From: Janthinobacterium tructae
GTDB lineage: Bacteria; Pseudomonadota; Gammaproteobacteria; Burkholderiales; Burkholderiaceae_D
NCBI RefSeq assembly: GCF_006517255.1
Contig: NZ_CP041185.1
Span: forward strand, 1,736,001-1,800,000
DNA: 64,000 nt
Direction: 5' to 3'
The notes beneath the pieces were generated by a model. That model ran no database searches. It saw only the letters and a list, made by a program, of their open reading frames with translations, and was not told the DNA's origin. Position 1 is the stretch's first letter. Each line of letters opens with the position of its first letter. This document shows positions 25,375 to 34,541 of the stretch, piece after piece. Both the position numbers and the translations under genes were made by a program.

Positions 25375-26124
25375 TTAGTATTGGTACGGCTGCAGCCCTT
25401 CGTCCGTCAGGCGCAGCACGCGGTCGCAGCGCTTGGCCAGTTCGATATCGTGCGTGACGATGACGAAGGCCGTGCCCAGAGTGCGCGACAGTTCCAGCAT
25501 CAGGTCAAAAATTTGTTCGGCCGTGGCGTGATCGAGGTTGCCCGTCGGTTCATCGGCGAGCACGCAGGCCGGCTGCGTGACGAGGGCACGGGCCAGGGCC
25601 ACGCGCTGGCGCTCGCCGCCCGACAATTCGCCCGGCGTGTGCGTGACGCGCTTGGCCAGGTTCACGCGCGTGAGAATCTGCTGCGCCAGCTCGGTAGCGG
25701 GCGCGCGCTTCATGCGCCGTATCATCAGGGGCATGGCGACGTTGTCGAGCGCGGAAAACTCGGGCAGCAGGTGGTGGAACTGATAGACGAAGCCCAGCGA
25801 GGCGTTGCGCAAGTCGCCGCGCGCCTTTTCGCTGAGGGTGGCGAAATCCTTGCCCAGCAGGGTCACCTTGCCGCTGGTGGGCGTATCGAGCCCGCCCAGC
25901 AGGTGCAGCAGGGTCGACTTGCCGGAGCCGGAAGCGCCGACGATGGCGACCCGCTCGCCACGGTGGACGTCGATATCGATGCCGGCCAGCACCTGCACCT
26001 TGTAGCTGCCCTGTGTAAAAGTCTTGCCCAGGCCGCGGCAGGACAGGACGGCGGAATCAGCGGAAGCGCCGTTGGAGGCAGGTTTGTTCAGATCGGTCAT
26101 GGTAGTTGTCAGTGGTTTATTCAT
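25375..26124 (-). CDS. lolD: Lipoprotein-releasing ABC transporter ATPase LolD
   Basis: 249 residues. Walker [11 protein letters not shown]-loop [17 protein letters not shown], signature [15 protein letters not shown], Walker [14 protein letters not shown]-loop [11 protein letters not shown]. The [17 protein letters not shown] and DEPTGNLD combination is characteristic of the LolD/MacB subgroup. It powers release of outer-membrane lipoproteins from the inner membrane with LolC/E. The ATG at 26124 overlaps the permease stop by 8 bases. A downstream ATG at 26100 is a possible alternative; neither has a clear Shine-Dalgarno. Confidence 0.95.
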   Translation of the reverse strand: MNKPLTTTMTDLNKPASNGASADSAVLSCRGLGKTFTQGSYKVQVLAGIDIDVHRGERVAIVGASGSGKSTLLHLLGGLDTPTSGKVTLLGKDFATLSEKARGDLRNASLGFVYQFHHLLPEFSALDNVAMPLMIRRMKRAPATELAQQILTRVNLAKRVTHTPGELSGGERQRVALARALVTQPACVLADEPTGNLDHATAEQIFDLMLELSRTLGTAFVIVTHDIELAKRCDRVLRLTDEGLQPYQY

Positions 26125-27382
26125 AGCGCAGGGCTTCCGCAGGTTTGACGCGGGCAGCCCACCAGCTTGGGTACAGGGTCGCCAAAAAGGCGAGGATCAC
26201 GGCCAGCACACCGATCTTGCTGACGTCGGGCCAGCGCAGGTCGGACGGCACGGTGCTGATGAAGTAAATGTCCTTGGAGAGGAATTGCACGCCCAGCAAA
26301 TGCTCGATGAAAGGCACGATGACGTCGATGTTCATCGCCACCAGCACGCCGCCGCCCACACCCAGAATTGTGCCCAGGATGCCCACCAGCGCGCCCTGAA
26401 TCATGAAGATCTTCATGATGGAGCGGGGAGAAGCGCCCAGCGTGCGCAAAATCGCGATATCGGCCTGCTTGTCCGTCACCGTCATCACCAGGGTCGACAC
26501 GAGGTTGAAGGCGGCCACCGCGATGATCAGGGTCAGGATGATGAACATCATGCGTTTCTCCGTCTGCACGGCGGCGAACCAGTTGGCGTTCAGCTTGGAC
26601 CAGTCGCGCAGCCACAGGTCGCCCGGCATGGATTTTTTCAATTCGGCCGCCACTTGCGGCGCCTGGTTCATGTCGGCCAGGCGCAAACGCAGGCCGGACG
26701 GGCCGTCGAGGCGCAGCAAACGCTGGCCGTCTTCAATATTGATGAAGGCCAGGCCGGCGTCGAACTCATTGTGGCCCGCCTGGAAGATGCCGCTGACGGT
26801 GAAGCTGCGCATGCGCGGCAGCACGCCGGCCGGCGTGACTTGGCCCTGCGCCAGCATCAACGTCACTTTTTCACCGAGGTTGACGCGCAAGGCGCGCGCC
26901 AGCTCGATGCCCAGCACGATATTGAAGGTGCCCGGCTGCAGCGCCTTGAAGCTGCCCATGCGCGTCTGGCCGGCCACGTCGGAGACGTTCGGCTCTTCCT
27001 CGGGCAGCACGCCGCGCACGATCGCGGGGCGCAGCGCATCGTCGCGCAGCAACATGCCCTGCGTTTCCACAAACGGCGCCGCACCTTTCACGGCTGGATT
27101 CTTGAATGCCTGGGCCGCTTCGGCGCGCCAGTCGGGCATGCTGCCGCTGTTGTCGAACACTTCCACGTGGGCCAGCACGGACAACATGCGGTCCGTCACT
27201 TCCTTCTGGAAGCCGTTCATCACGGACAGCACGACGATCAGCGCCGCCACGCCCAGGCCGATGCCGGCCATGGAAATGAGGGAAATGAAGGAGATAAAAC
27301 TGTTGCGGCCACTGCGCTTGCCGGCCCGCGTGTAGCGGAGGCCAACCAGCCATTCGAAGGGCAGATTCTTGAAAATACTCAT
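26117..27382 (-). CDS. LolC/LolE-type lipoprotein-releasing permease (second copy)
   Basis: 421 residues. Cytoplasmic N-terminus [23 protein letters not shown], first membrane helix in [20 protein letters not shown], a large periplasmic domain (about 45-270), then three C-terminal helices beginning [22 protein letters not shown], and the FtsX-type segment [18 protein letters not shown]. It ends [15 protein letters not shown]. It recognises lipoproteins and hands them to LolA. It is a close paralogue of the gene immediately upstream (27415-28692), separated by 32 bases. Whether the pair are LolC and LolE or two copies of the single LolF-type permease seen in some bacteria cannot be settled here. 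Confidence 0.9.
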   Translation of the reverse strand: MSIFKNLPFEWLVGLRYTRAGKRSGRNSFISFISLISMAGIGLGVAALIVVLSVMNGFQKEVTDRMLSVLAHVEVFDNSGSMPDWRAEAAQAFKNPAVKGAAPFVETQGMLLRDDALRPAIVRGVLPEEEPNVSDVAGQTRMGSFKALQPGTFNIVLGIELARALRVNLGEKVTLMLAQGQVTPAGVLPRMRSFTVSGIFQAGHNEFDAGLAFINIEDGQRLLRLDGPSGLRLRLADMNQAPQVAAELKKSMPGDLWLRDWSKLNANWFAAVQTEKRMMFIILTLIIAVAAFNLVSTLVMTVTDKQADIAILRTLGASPRSIMKIFMIQGALVGILGTILGVGGGVLVAMNIDVIVPFIEHLLGVQFLSKDIYFISTVPSDLRWPDVSKIGVLAVILAFLATLYPSWWAARVKPAEALRYE

Positions 27383-27414
27383 TGTTCAGGCGGTCTTTAT
27401 CGTTTCTTGGAGTG

Positions 27415-28692
27415 TTATTCGTAGCGCAGCGCCTCGGCCGGCTTGACTCTAGCGGCGCGCCAGCTCGGGTAAATCGTCGCCACCAGCGCCAGGCCAAAGG
27501 CGATCAGGCCGATCTGCGCCACGTCCAGCCAGTGCACATCCGACGGCACGGCGCTGATCTGGTAGATTTCCTTGGAGATGAAGTGCAGGCCGAAGATGCC
27601 TTCGATGAAGGGCACGATGACGCCCACGTTCAGCGCCAGCACGACGCCGCCGATCACGCCCAGCGTACTGCCCAGCAAGCCCACCAGCGCGCCCTGGATC
27701 ATGAAGATCTTCATGATGGAAAACGGCGAGGCGCCCAGCGTGCGCAAAATAGCGATGTCGGCCTGCTTGTCGGTCACCGACATCACCAGCGTCGAGACGA
27801 GGTTGAACGCGGCCACGGCGATGATCATGCTGAGGATGATGAACATCATGTTCTTCTGGCTTTGCACCAGCGCATACCAGCTGGCACTGGCGCGCGACCA
27901 GTCGCGCATCCACAGCTGGCCCGGCATCGACGCTTTGAGTTCGCGCGCCACCTGCGGCGCCTGGTTCATGTCGTGCAGACGCAGACGCAGGCCGGACGGG
28001 CCGTCGAGCTGCAGCAGCTGCTGCGCATCAGCCATGTTGACGAAGGCCAGGCTGCCGTCAAGTTCATTGTGGCCAGCCTCGAAGATGCCCGCCACCTTGA
28101 GCGCGCGCATGCGCGGCATGACGATGCCAGTGGCCGGGTCGCCCGCCCTCGGCTCGCGCTCCAGCATCAGGGTGACGTTCTGCCCCACTTTCACGTCGAG
28201 TGCCTTGGCCAGGTCGATGCCCAGCACGATGTTGTACGAGCCTGGCGTGAGATCCTTGAAACTGCCCTGCTTCATCTGACTCGCCACGCTGGAGACGGTC
28301 GCTTCCTGCTGCGGCAGTACGCCGCGCACGATGGACGGACGCATGGTTTCGTCGTTCAGCAGCATGCCCTGCGTTTCCACGAACGGCGACACGGCTTTCA
28401 CTTGCGGGTTGGCGTAGGCGGCGCGCTCCTGCGCCTGCCAGTTCGGCATGGAACCGCTGGTGTCGAACACCTCGACGTGGGCCAGCACCGACATCAAGCG
28501 GTCGGTGACTTCCTTCTGGAAGCCGTTCATGACGGAGAGGACGACGATCAGGGCGGCCACGCCCAGGCCGATACCGGCCACGGAAATGAGGGAAATGAAG
28601 GAAATGAAGCTGTTGCGGCCACTGCGCTTCCCGGCGCGCGTATAGCGCACGCCGACCTGCCACTCAAAAGGAAATTGTTTGATGATGCTCAT
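27415..28692 (-). CDS. LolC/LolE-type lipoprotein-releasing permease (first copy)
   Basis: 425 residues from the ATG at 28692 (GGGAG close upstream); the open frame continues to 28791 but lacks coding character. Architecture is the same as the next gene: the N-terminal cytoplasmic [17 protein letters not shown], helix 1 in [20 protein letters not shown], a periplasmic domain with FVETQGMLL and GIVMPRMRALKVAGIF, and C-terminal helices with [18 protein letters not shown]. Most of the two proteins align without gaps, pointing to tandem duplication followed by divergence in the periplasmic domain. First gene of the lol transcription unit. Confidence 0.9.
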   Translation of the reverse strand: MSIIKQFPFEWQVGVRYTRAGKRSGRNSFISFISLISVAGIGLGVAALIVVLSVMNGFQKEVTDRLMSVLAHVEVFDTSGSMPNWQAQERAAYANPQVKAVSPFVETQGMLLNDETMRPSIVRGVLPQQEATVSSVASQMKQGSFKDLTPGSYNIVLGIDLAKALDVKVGQNVTLMLEREPRAGDPATGIVMPRMRALKVAGIFEAGHNELDGSLAFVNMADAQQLLQLDGPSGLRLRLHDMNQAPQVARELKASMPGQLWMRDWSRASASWYALVQSQKNMMFIILSMIIAVAAFNLVSTLVMSVTDKQADIAILRTLGASPFSIMKIFMIQGALVGLLGSTLGVIGGVVLALNVGVIVPFIEGIFGLHFISKEIYQISAVPSDVHWLDVAQIGLIAFGLALVATIYPSWRAARVKPAEALRYE

Positions 28693-28796
28693 GCGCTCCC
28701 GCGACAACGATAATATGCGAGCGCGCAGTGTGCCACACAATGGGCTTTTTATGCGTGAAACTATGTGTGCAGCGCCGCACCCCCGCAGCAATTTTC

Positions 28797-30092
28797 CTAT
28801 TGCGCCAGGCCGAATACCTGCAACAGCAGCCCGGACAGAGCGTACTGACGCATCTGCGCCAGGGTCAAACGGTGCATCTGGTCGATGCGCCGCTGCTGTA
28901 TCGTGAAGTAGCTGTCACGCGTCTGAATGATCTGCTGCAGGTTGCGCCGGCCCGCCTCGTACTGGATGGTCCCGCCGCGCACGACAAAGGCCATCTTCTT
29001 TTCCTGCTCTTCCAGCAAGGCCAGGGTGCGCTGCGCATTGGCGATACGGGGCAGCATGCTGGCCAGGTCGGCGCGCGTGCCCTGCTCGGCGCGGACCACG
29101 TCCGCGTCGGCCGCCTGGGCGCGGCTGATGCTCTCGTCGCGCTGCGCCAGGCTGCCGCCGCCCAGCGGAAACTCCCAGCTCACTCCCACCGACCAGCCGC
29201 GCTGCTGGATGGTCGATGGCGGCGGCGTGGTCTTGTTATTCAACAGATGGCTGACATCGAGGTCCACTTTAGGCGCCAGGGTGGCCGCCACGCTGCGCAC
29301 GCGCAGCCGGGCGGCGGCGGCGCGTTCGCGCACGGCGCGCAATTGCGCCTGCTGCGTGTCGGCGTTTTCCAAGGCCTGTGCCGGCAGCGGCGCAAACGTG
29401 AAATCGGCAAACTGCGCCACCGGCTCGAAAGCCAGCGCTTCAAGCTTGATCTGCGCGGCCAGACGGTCCGTCAGCAAGCCGTCGTGCACCAGTTCCGCAT
29501 CGAGCTGCGAGCTTTGCGCCAGCTCGCGGTCCACTTCCGATGCCTTGCCCAGCTCCGCCTGGCGCATCACCTGCTGCACCAGCTGCGTCACGTCGCGCAG
29601 CCGCTCCTGCGATTGCAGCAGGCTGCGTTCCAGGCGCTGCATGTCGAAATAGGCTTCGGCCAGCTTTTCCGCGCTGTCCGCCCTGGCGCGCTGCACGTCG
29701 AAGGCGGCGCCCGCCACCTCGCGCCCGGCCGCATCCATTTCGGCGCCGTCGGCGCCGCCGTTGTACACATTCCAGCGCAGGCTGGCCTCCACCTGGTGCG
29801 TGCGCCGTTGCACGTCCAGCGTGCCATCGAGGTCGTTGCTGCGCCCGCGCGTGGCCTGCAGCGCCGCATTCGGAAACAGGCGCGAACGGGCCTGTTTGTA
29901 GCGCGCCTCGGTGGTGGCCAGCGCCGCCTGCGCGGCGATCACTTGCGGATCGCGCGGCACGGCGCGCGCCAGCAAGGCCGGCAAGCCGCGCATGGGCGCC
30001 GGCTGGACGGACAAGGTGCCGGGCGGCTGGGCCTGCGCTTCCGGCACGATGCCGGCGCACGCCAGCGTGACAAATATCAACAAGGCACGCAT
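28797..30092 (-). CDS. TolC-family outer-membrane channel of a type I secretion system
   Basis: 431 residues from the ATG at 30092, which overlaps the adaptor's stop codon (TGATG) and has AGGAG upstream. Signal peptide MRALLIFVTLACAGIVPEAQA. The mature protein shows the two TolC-type repeats with long helices and tips, e.g. ALATTEARYKQARSRLFPNA, VEASLRWNVYNGG (the family's beta-strand motif) and, in the second half, GWSVGVSWEFPLGGG. It forms the outer-membrane exit duct of the type I system encoded just upstream (ABC and HlyD genes), presumably for the adhesin at 34542-38054. Likely LapE-like. Confidence 0.88.
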   Translation of the reverse strand: MRALLIFVTLACAGIVPEAQAQPPGTLSVQPAPMRGLPALLARAVPRDPQVIAAQAALATTEARYKQARSRLFPNAALQATRGRSNDLDGTLDVQRRTHQVEASLRWNVYNGGADGAEMDAAGREVAGAAFDVQRARADSAEKLAEAYFDMQRLERSLLQSQERLRDVTQLVQQVMRQAELGKASEVDRELAQSSQLDAELVHDGLLTDRLAAQIKLEALAFEPVAQFADFTFAPLPAQALENADTQQAQLRAVRERAAAARLRVRSVAATLAPKVDLDVSHLLNNKTTPPPSTIQQRGWSVGVSWEFPLGGGSLAQRDESISRAQAADADVVRAEQGTRADLASMLPRIANAQRTLALLEEQEKKMAFVVRGGTIQYEAGRRNLQQIIQTRDSYFTIQQRRIDQMHRLTLAQMRQYALSGLLLQVFGLAQ

Positions 30093-31405
30093 CAACGCTC
30101 CTGCAGGGAAGACTGCAAACCGCGCAGCACGGGCTTGAACACATATTGCATCACCGAGCGGCGTCCCGTCAGGATGCCAACGTCGACCGGCATGCCGGGC
30201 GTGACCGGCAGCACCTTGCCATGCGCCGTCAACTGGCGGCGGTCGGTGCTGAGCTGCACCTCGAAATACGGCTCGTTGCGCTCGTCGGGGATGGCGTCGG
30301 CGCCCACGCGCACCACCTGCGCCTTCATGCGGCCATAGGTGGTGGCGTCATACGCCAGCACATTCGCCGAGGCGCTCTGCCCCACATGGATAAAGCCGAT
30401 ATCGGACGGTTTCACGCGCACGGAGATGAGCACCTCGGAGTCGGCCGGCACGATTTCCAGGATAGGCTTGCCGGGCTGCGCCACGCCGCCGACGGTGGCC
30501 ACCAGCACGCGGTTGACGACGCCGTCGACGGGCGCCGTGATGTCGCGCCGGCTCACTTGATCTTGCTGACCCTTGACTGTGCTGGCCAGCGCGGCCGCCT
30601 TGGTTTCGTATTCGCTGCGCTGCGCACCCCACTGGCCGCGCATGCGCGCTTCAACTTCGCCGGCCTGCGCCTGCGCTTCGGCCAGGGTGGCCAGCAAACG
30701 CGGCACGGAGCTGCGCAGGCCGTCGAGTTCCGTGCGCTGCTGCTGCACGCGCTGCTGCGCGTTCAGGTAGTCGCCGCGCGACCCTGCGCCCTCTTTGAAC
30801 AGGCGCTCCTCGATCGCCAGGCTCTCCATGCCGATCTTGAGACCCGTCTCGAGCTGGGCGATGCGGCCGTGCGCCTCGGCCAGCTCGCCGCGCCGGCGCG
30901 TCACGCCTTCGCGCGCGGCCGCCGTGGCCGAAGCGAACTCGCGCTGACCGTCGCGCCACAACTGCGTTTCCTTGGCGATCAGTTCGGGCGCTTCTTGCTG
31001 CCATGCCGGCTCGAAGCGGGGCGTGCCGCCCGTCAGCAGCGCGTCCAGGCGCGCCCTGCCCGCCAGCGCGGCCAGGCGGTTCTGCACGCTGGCGCCCAGG
31101 TTGGCTTCATACTGGGCCGTGTCCAGGCGCAGCAGCAAATCGCCGCGATGCACCTGCTGGCCAGGTTGCACCAGCATCTCGCGCACGATGCCGCCTTCCA
31201 GGCTTTGCACTTCCTGCAGGTGCGATGGCGGCGTGATGGCGCCGCGGCCATTCACGGACACGTCGAGCTGGGCGAACGTGGCCCAGGCCAGCGTCAGCAC
31301 CACCAGCACGGCGATCAGCGCCAGCATGCGGATGACGAGGCGCCGCGGCTCGCGTTCCGGGTCCGGGTGCGCCTGCGGCAAGGGACGGGCATGCAGGGCG
31401 CTCAT
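30092..31405 (-). CDS. HlyD-family type I secretion adaptor
   Basis: 437 residues. Short cytoplasmic N-terminus, one membrane helix (about 27-48: LALIAVLVVLTLAWATFAQL), then the first lipoyl half-motif (VQSLEGGIVREMLVQPGQQVHRGDLLLRLD), a long coiled coil (about 110-265), and the returning lipoyl/barrel part (DITAPVDGVVNRVLVATVGGV, IGFIHVGQSASANVLAYD). The C-terminal beta domain ends with VDVGILTGRRS. It bridges the ABC transporter and the TolC-like channel. The ATG overlaps the ABC gene's stop by 4 bases and its own stop overlaps the TolC gene's start. Confidence 0.92.
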   Translation of the reverse strand: MSALHARPLPQAHPDPEREPRRLVIRMLALIAVLVVLTLAWATFAQLDVSVNGRGAITPPSHLQEVQSLEGGIVREMLVQPGQQVHRGDLLLRLDTAQYEANLGASVQNRLAALAGRARLDALLTGGTPRFEPAWQQEAPELIAKETQLWRDGQREFASATAAAREGVTRRRGELAEAHGRIAQLETGLKIGMESLAIEERLFKEGAGSRGDYLNAQQRVQQQRTELDGLRSSVPRLLATLAEAQAQAGEVEARMRGQWGAQRSEYETKAAALASTVKGQQDQVSRRDITAPVDGVVNRVLVATVGGVAQPGKPILEIVPADSEVLISVRVKPSDIGFIHVGQSASANVLAYDATTYGRMKAQVVRVGADAIPDERNEPYFEVQLSTDRRQLTAHGKVLPVTPGMPVDVGILTGRRSVMQYVFKPVLRGLQSSLQER

Positions 31406-33576
31406 GCCGGCGCTCCCGTGGTGGCTTCAACGGCGGCGGCAGGCTTGGCGCCCTGCCCGTTCAAGACGCGCAGCACCTCGTCGCGCGGGCCGTCTGCCAC
31501 GATGCGGCCACGGTCGAAGACGATCAGCCGGTCCACCAGCGCCAGCATGGCCATGCGGTGCGTGACGAGCACGATGGTGGTGTCCTGCAAGGTGCGCAGG
31601 CGCGCGATCAGGCGCTGTTCCGTGGCCGGATCGAACATGCTGCTCGGTTCATCGAGCAGCAGAATGGGCGGTTTGACCAGCAGCGCGCGCGCCATGGCCA
31701 CGGCTTGCCGCTGGCCGCCGGACAGGCGCTCGCCCCGCTCGCCCACTTCCGTCGCCACGCCGTTGGGCAGCTGGGTGATGATGTCGTCCAGGCAGGCCAG
31801 GCGGATGGCGTCGAGCAGCTTGGCGTCATCGGGCTGGCTGCGGCCCAATTCGATGTTTTCGCGCAGGGTGCCATGGAACAGGGTCACGTCCTGCGGCACA
31901 TAGCCGATCTGACGGCGCAAGCTCAAGGGTTCGAGCTGGGTGCTGGCCAGGTCGTCGAACAGCACGCTGCCGCTTTGCGGACCGTACTGGTTGAGCAGCA
32001 GGCGCAGCAAGGTGCTCTTGCCGGAACCGAGCTTGCCGATCACGCCCACTCTTTCGCCGGCGCGGATATGCAGGTTGAGTTTATCGAGCAGCGGCGGCGA
32101 GTGCGGATATGCAAACCCCACGTCGCGAAATTCGATGCGTCCGGACAGGGGCGGCGCCTGCAGGCTGGCCGCATCGTCGTCGGTGGGCGCTTCCATGATC
32201 TTGTTCAGGGCGTGATACGACAGCTTGGTCTGCTCCCAGCGCATGATCAGGCCCGCAATCTGGCTCACGGGCGCCAGCGCGCGGCCCGTCAGCATGCTCA
32301 CGGCGATGATCTGGCCCAGGGTCAGCAGGCGCTCGCCCATCAGCAAGGCGCCGACGGCCACCACGGCCGTGCCGGACAGGGCCAGCACGGCCGTGTTGAT
32401 GTAATTGACGCGGCTGACGATTTCGCGCGTCTCGACGCTGTTGGCGGCGATCGCCACGGTCAGGCTTTCCCATTTGCGGCGGCTCCATGCCTCGGCGCCC
32501 AGCGCCTTGATGGTGTCGAGGCCATTCATGGTTTCAAACAGGTGCGCCGTGCGCTGCCCGCTTTCCTGCATCGAGGCGGCCACATGGCGCGCCAGCGCCG
32601 CGCGCGAGGCGAAGGCAACCAGCAGCAGGATGGGAATGGCGGCCAGCGGCACCAGCACCAGCCAGCCGCCGACCAAGGCAATGACCAGCAGGAACAGCAG
32701 CAGGAACGGCAAGTCGCCCAGGGTGGTCAGGGTGGTCGAGGCGAAGAATTCGCGCACCGATTCGAAATCGCGCACGGTATTGGCCAGCGTGCCGCCCGAG
32801 GCGGGCCGGCTGGCCGCGCGCAGGCGCAGGCACTGGGCGAAAATGCTCGACGAGAGGGCCACATCCATGCGCCGCGACGCCGTTTCCACCAGTTCGCCGC
32901 GCAGCAATCGCATGGCCAGTTCAAAAACGGTCAGCGCCACCACGGCGATCGTCAGCACCCACAGGCTGGAGGTGGCGTTATTCGGGATCACGCGGTCATA
33001 CACGGCCATCGCGTAGAACGGCACCAGCGCGCTGATGATATTGAGCACCAAAGTGCCCAGCAAAGCCCAGCGAAAGACCCAGCGGTTGCGGTTGAAGACA
33101 TCCCAGAACCAGCGCCCCGCCGCCGGCATGCTGTAGAGCAGGCTGCGCTGGTCGAAGAACATCACCGGACGCACGGCCACCCAGCGCCCTGCGGGCACTT
33201 CCTGCGCCAGCATGGCCGCATCCAGCCAGGAACTGCCTTCGATGCCGGGCACATGGCATTCATACTTGCCGTCGGCGATCGTCAGCACCACCAGCGCCTG
33301 TCCCGCGCCATTCAACAGCAGGGCCGGCATTTCCGTGGGGCGGCGCGGCTGATCCACCGGCAGCGCCGTGCCGGCCAGGCTGCCATGGGCCAACGCCTGG
33401 TCGAGGAAGTCGGCGGCAGCCGGGTCGCCGTGCGCGAGCACGCTGGCGCGCAGGCGTTCGGCTTGCACGGCGGTGCCGAAAAAGCGCGCCAGGAACACCA
33501 CCGCCTCGGCGATGCTGTCGGCGGAGGAAATGGAGGGAGTAGCGTCGGCGGCGTGCGCGGCAGAAGGTGGCGTCAT
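31402..33576 (-). CDS. Type I secretion ABC transporter (LapB/RTX type)
   Basis: 724 residues from the ATG at 33576. The N-terminal 140 residues form a degenerate C39-peptidase-like domain without a catalytic Cys/His pair, as in RTX/LapB transporters. The membrane domain follows (about 165-440), with an LVLNIISALVPFYAMAVYDRV helix and VRDFESVREFFAS. The ATPase has Walker [15 protein letters not shown], signature RLSGGQRQAVAMARALL, Walker B ILLLDEPSSMFD and the H-loop in VLVTHRMAML. It exports unfolded substrates with a C-terminal signal. First gene of the secretion operon. Confidence 0.93.
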   Translation of the reverse strand: MTPPSAAHAADATPSISSADSIAEAVVFLARFFGTAVQAERLRASVLAHGDPAAADFLDQALAHGSLAGTALPVDQPRRPTEMPALLLNGAGQALVVLTIADGKYECHVPGIEGSSWLDAAMLAQEVPAGRWVAVRPVMFFDQRSLLYSMPAAGRWFWDVFNRNRWVFRWALLGTLVLNIISALVPFYAMAVYDRVIPNNATSSLWVLTIAVVALTVFELAMRLLRGELVETASRRMDVALSSSIFAQCLRLRAASRPASGGTLANTVRDFESVREFFASTTLTTLGDLPFLLLFLLVIALVGGWLVLVPLAAIPILLLVAFASRAALARHVAASMQESGQRTAHLFETMNGLDTIKALGAEAWSRRKWESLTVAIAANSVETREIVSRVNYINTAVLALSGTAVVAVGALLMGERLLTLGQIIAVSMLTGRALAPVSQIAGLIMRWEQTKLSYHALNKIMEAPTDDDAASLQAPPLSGRIEFRDVGFAYPHSPPLLDKLNLHIRAGERVGVIGKLGSGKSTLLRLLLNQYGPQSGSVLFDDLASTQLEPLSLRRQIGYVPQDVTLFHGTLRENIELGRSQPDDAKLLDAIRLACLDDIITQLPNGVATEVGERGERLSGGQRQAVAMARALLVKPPILLLDEPSSMFDPATEQRLIARLRTLQDTTIVLVTHRMAMLALVDRLIVFDRGRIVADGPRDEVLRVLNGQGAKPAAAVEATTGAPA

Positions 33577-33699
33577 GGTGAACTCAAGTCCGATCTCAGG
33601 CAGTTGCAATGAACAGTGAGAAACTATTGTCAAGCTTGCGCGGCGGTGGCCTGCAAAAACATTGTGCCATAGTAATATCGGCTATTCAGATAGGTGTTG

Positions 33700-33742
33700 T
33701 AAAAATAAAAAACTGCGGCGCGTCGTGATGGACGCGCCGCAG
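33700..33742 (-). terminator. Intrinsic terminator downstream of the PEP-CTERM gene
   Basis: Read on the minus strand, a perfect 12-base GC-rich stem (CTGCGGCGCGTC / GACGCGCCGCAG, 6-base loop) is followed by a run of T with one A. It lies 28 bases after the PEP-CTERM stop and separates that gene from the secretion operon. Confidence 0.88.
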
Positions 33743-33770
33743 CAGTTACAGCAGGCTAGCGACTACTGCT

Positions 33771-34439
33771 TCAGATTTGACCGGCTTTGCGGCGGCGCGC
33801 CATGAAGCCCAGCAAGCCCAGGCCGGCAACCAGCATGGCCCAGGTTTGCGCTTCCGGTACCGGCGACACGCTCAACAGGGTTTGCGAAGCGGGGTTGACG
33901 CTGCTCAGGCTGGTGTAGTTGTACAGATTCTTGATGGTGGCGCCGCCTGTTGTTGCATCTTTCAGCATGAAGTTCGCTTCGCTCACGACTGCATTGCTCA
34001 GGCTCTTGAAGCGCAGGTCGCCCGTCAACACATTGCTGTCGTCATTGTTCAATTCCCACAGGGCCACCTGGAAGGCGGCGGCACTGTTGGCGTTGGTCGA
34101 CACATTCGCGATGGACGAGGCGTAATAGCCCTCGTACAGGCGCTTGACGGCGTCGCTGGCGGCAAAGGCACCGCTGCTGTAGCTGTTCGCGGTGTTGCTC
34201 AGCGCGACATGGGGATCGAGGCAAAAGGCCAGGAAGGTGTTGCTGTCGTACTTGACTTGCCACAAGGTCGGCGAAATGGCGCTGCCGGCGCCGAAAGCGC
34301 CGCCGCTGGCCGTAAACAAACTGACGCTATGCGAGTCGATCACTTGCAGATTGGAGGCGGCCAGGGCGCTGCCGCTGGCGAGGGTGAAAACAGCGGCTGC
34401 GATGCCGGCGCGGACGATCAGTTGCATGGATTTTTTCAT
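33771..34439 (-). CDS. PEP-CTERM sorting-domain protein
   Basis: 222 residues. Signal peptide MKKSMQLIVRAGIAAAVFTLASGSALA. The body is Ser/Asn/Ala-rich with FLAFCLDPHVALSN and AAFQVALWELNN, features seen in secreted PEP-CTERM 'cysteine-alanine' type surface proteins. The C-terminus has the sorting tripartite signal: VPEAQTWAM, a hydrophobic helix LVAGLGLLGFM, and a basic ARRRKAGQI tail. The motif is PEA rather than PEP, a tolerated variant. It should be processed by an exosortase (EpsH/XrtA type, none in this window) and linked to exopolysaccharide production. It sits between the adhesin and its secretion operon, with its own terminator. Confidence 0.85.
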   Translation of the reverse strand: MKKSMQLIVRAGIAAAVFTLASGSALAASNLQVIDSHSVSLFTASGGAFGAGSAISPTLWQVKYDSNTFLAFCLDPHVALSNTANSYSSGAFAASDAVKRLYEGYYASSIANVSTNANSAAAFQVALWELNNDDSNVLTGDLRFKSLSNAVVSEANFMLKDATTGGATIKNLYNYTSLSSVNPASQTLLSVSPVPEAQTWAMLVAGLGLLGFMARRRKAGQI

Positions 34440-34541
34440 TGTCGATTCTCGTTATGGAAGAGTGGGAAAAGCGCCGGACCGCCTGCGGTCAGGCGGCCGG
34501 CACATATCAGCCAGGCGGATGCGGCCTGGCACAACAGGACA

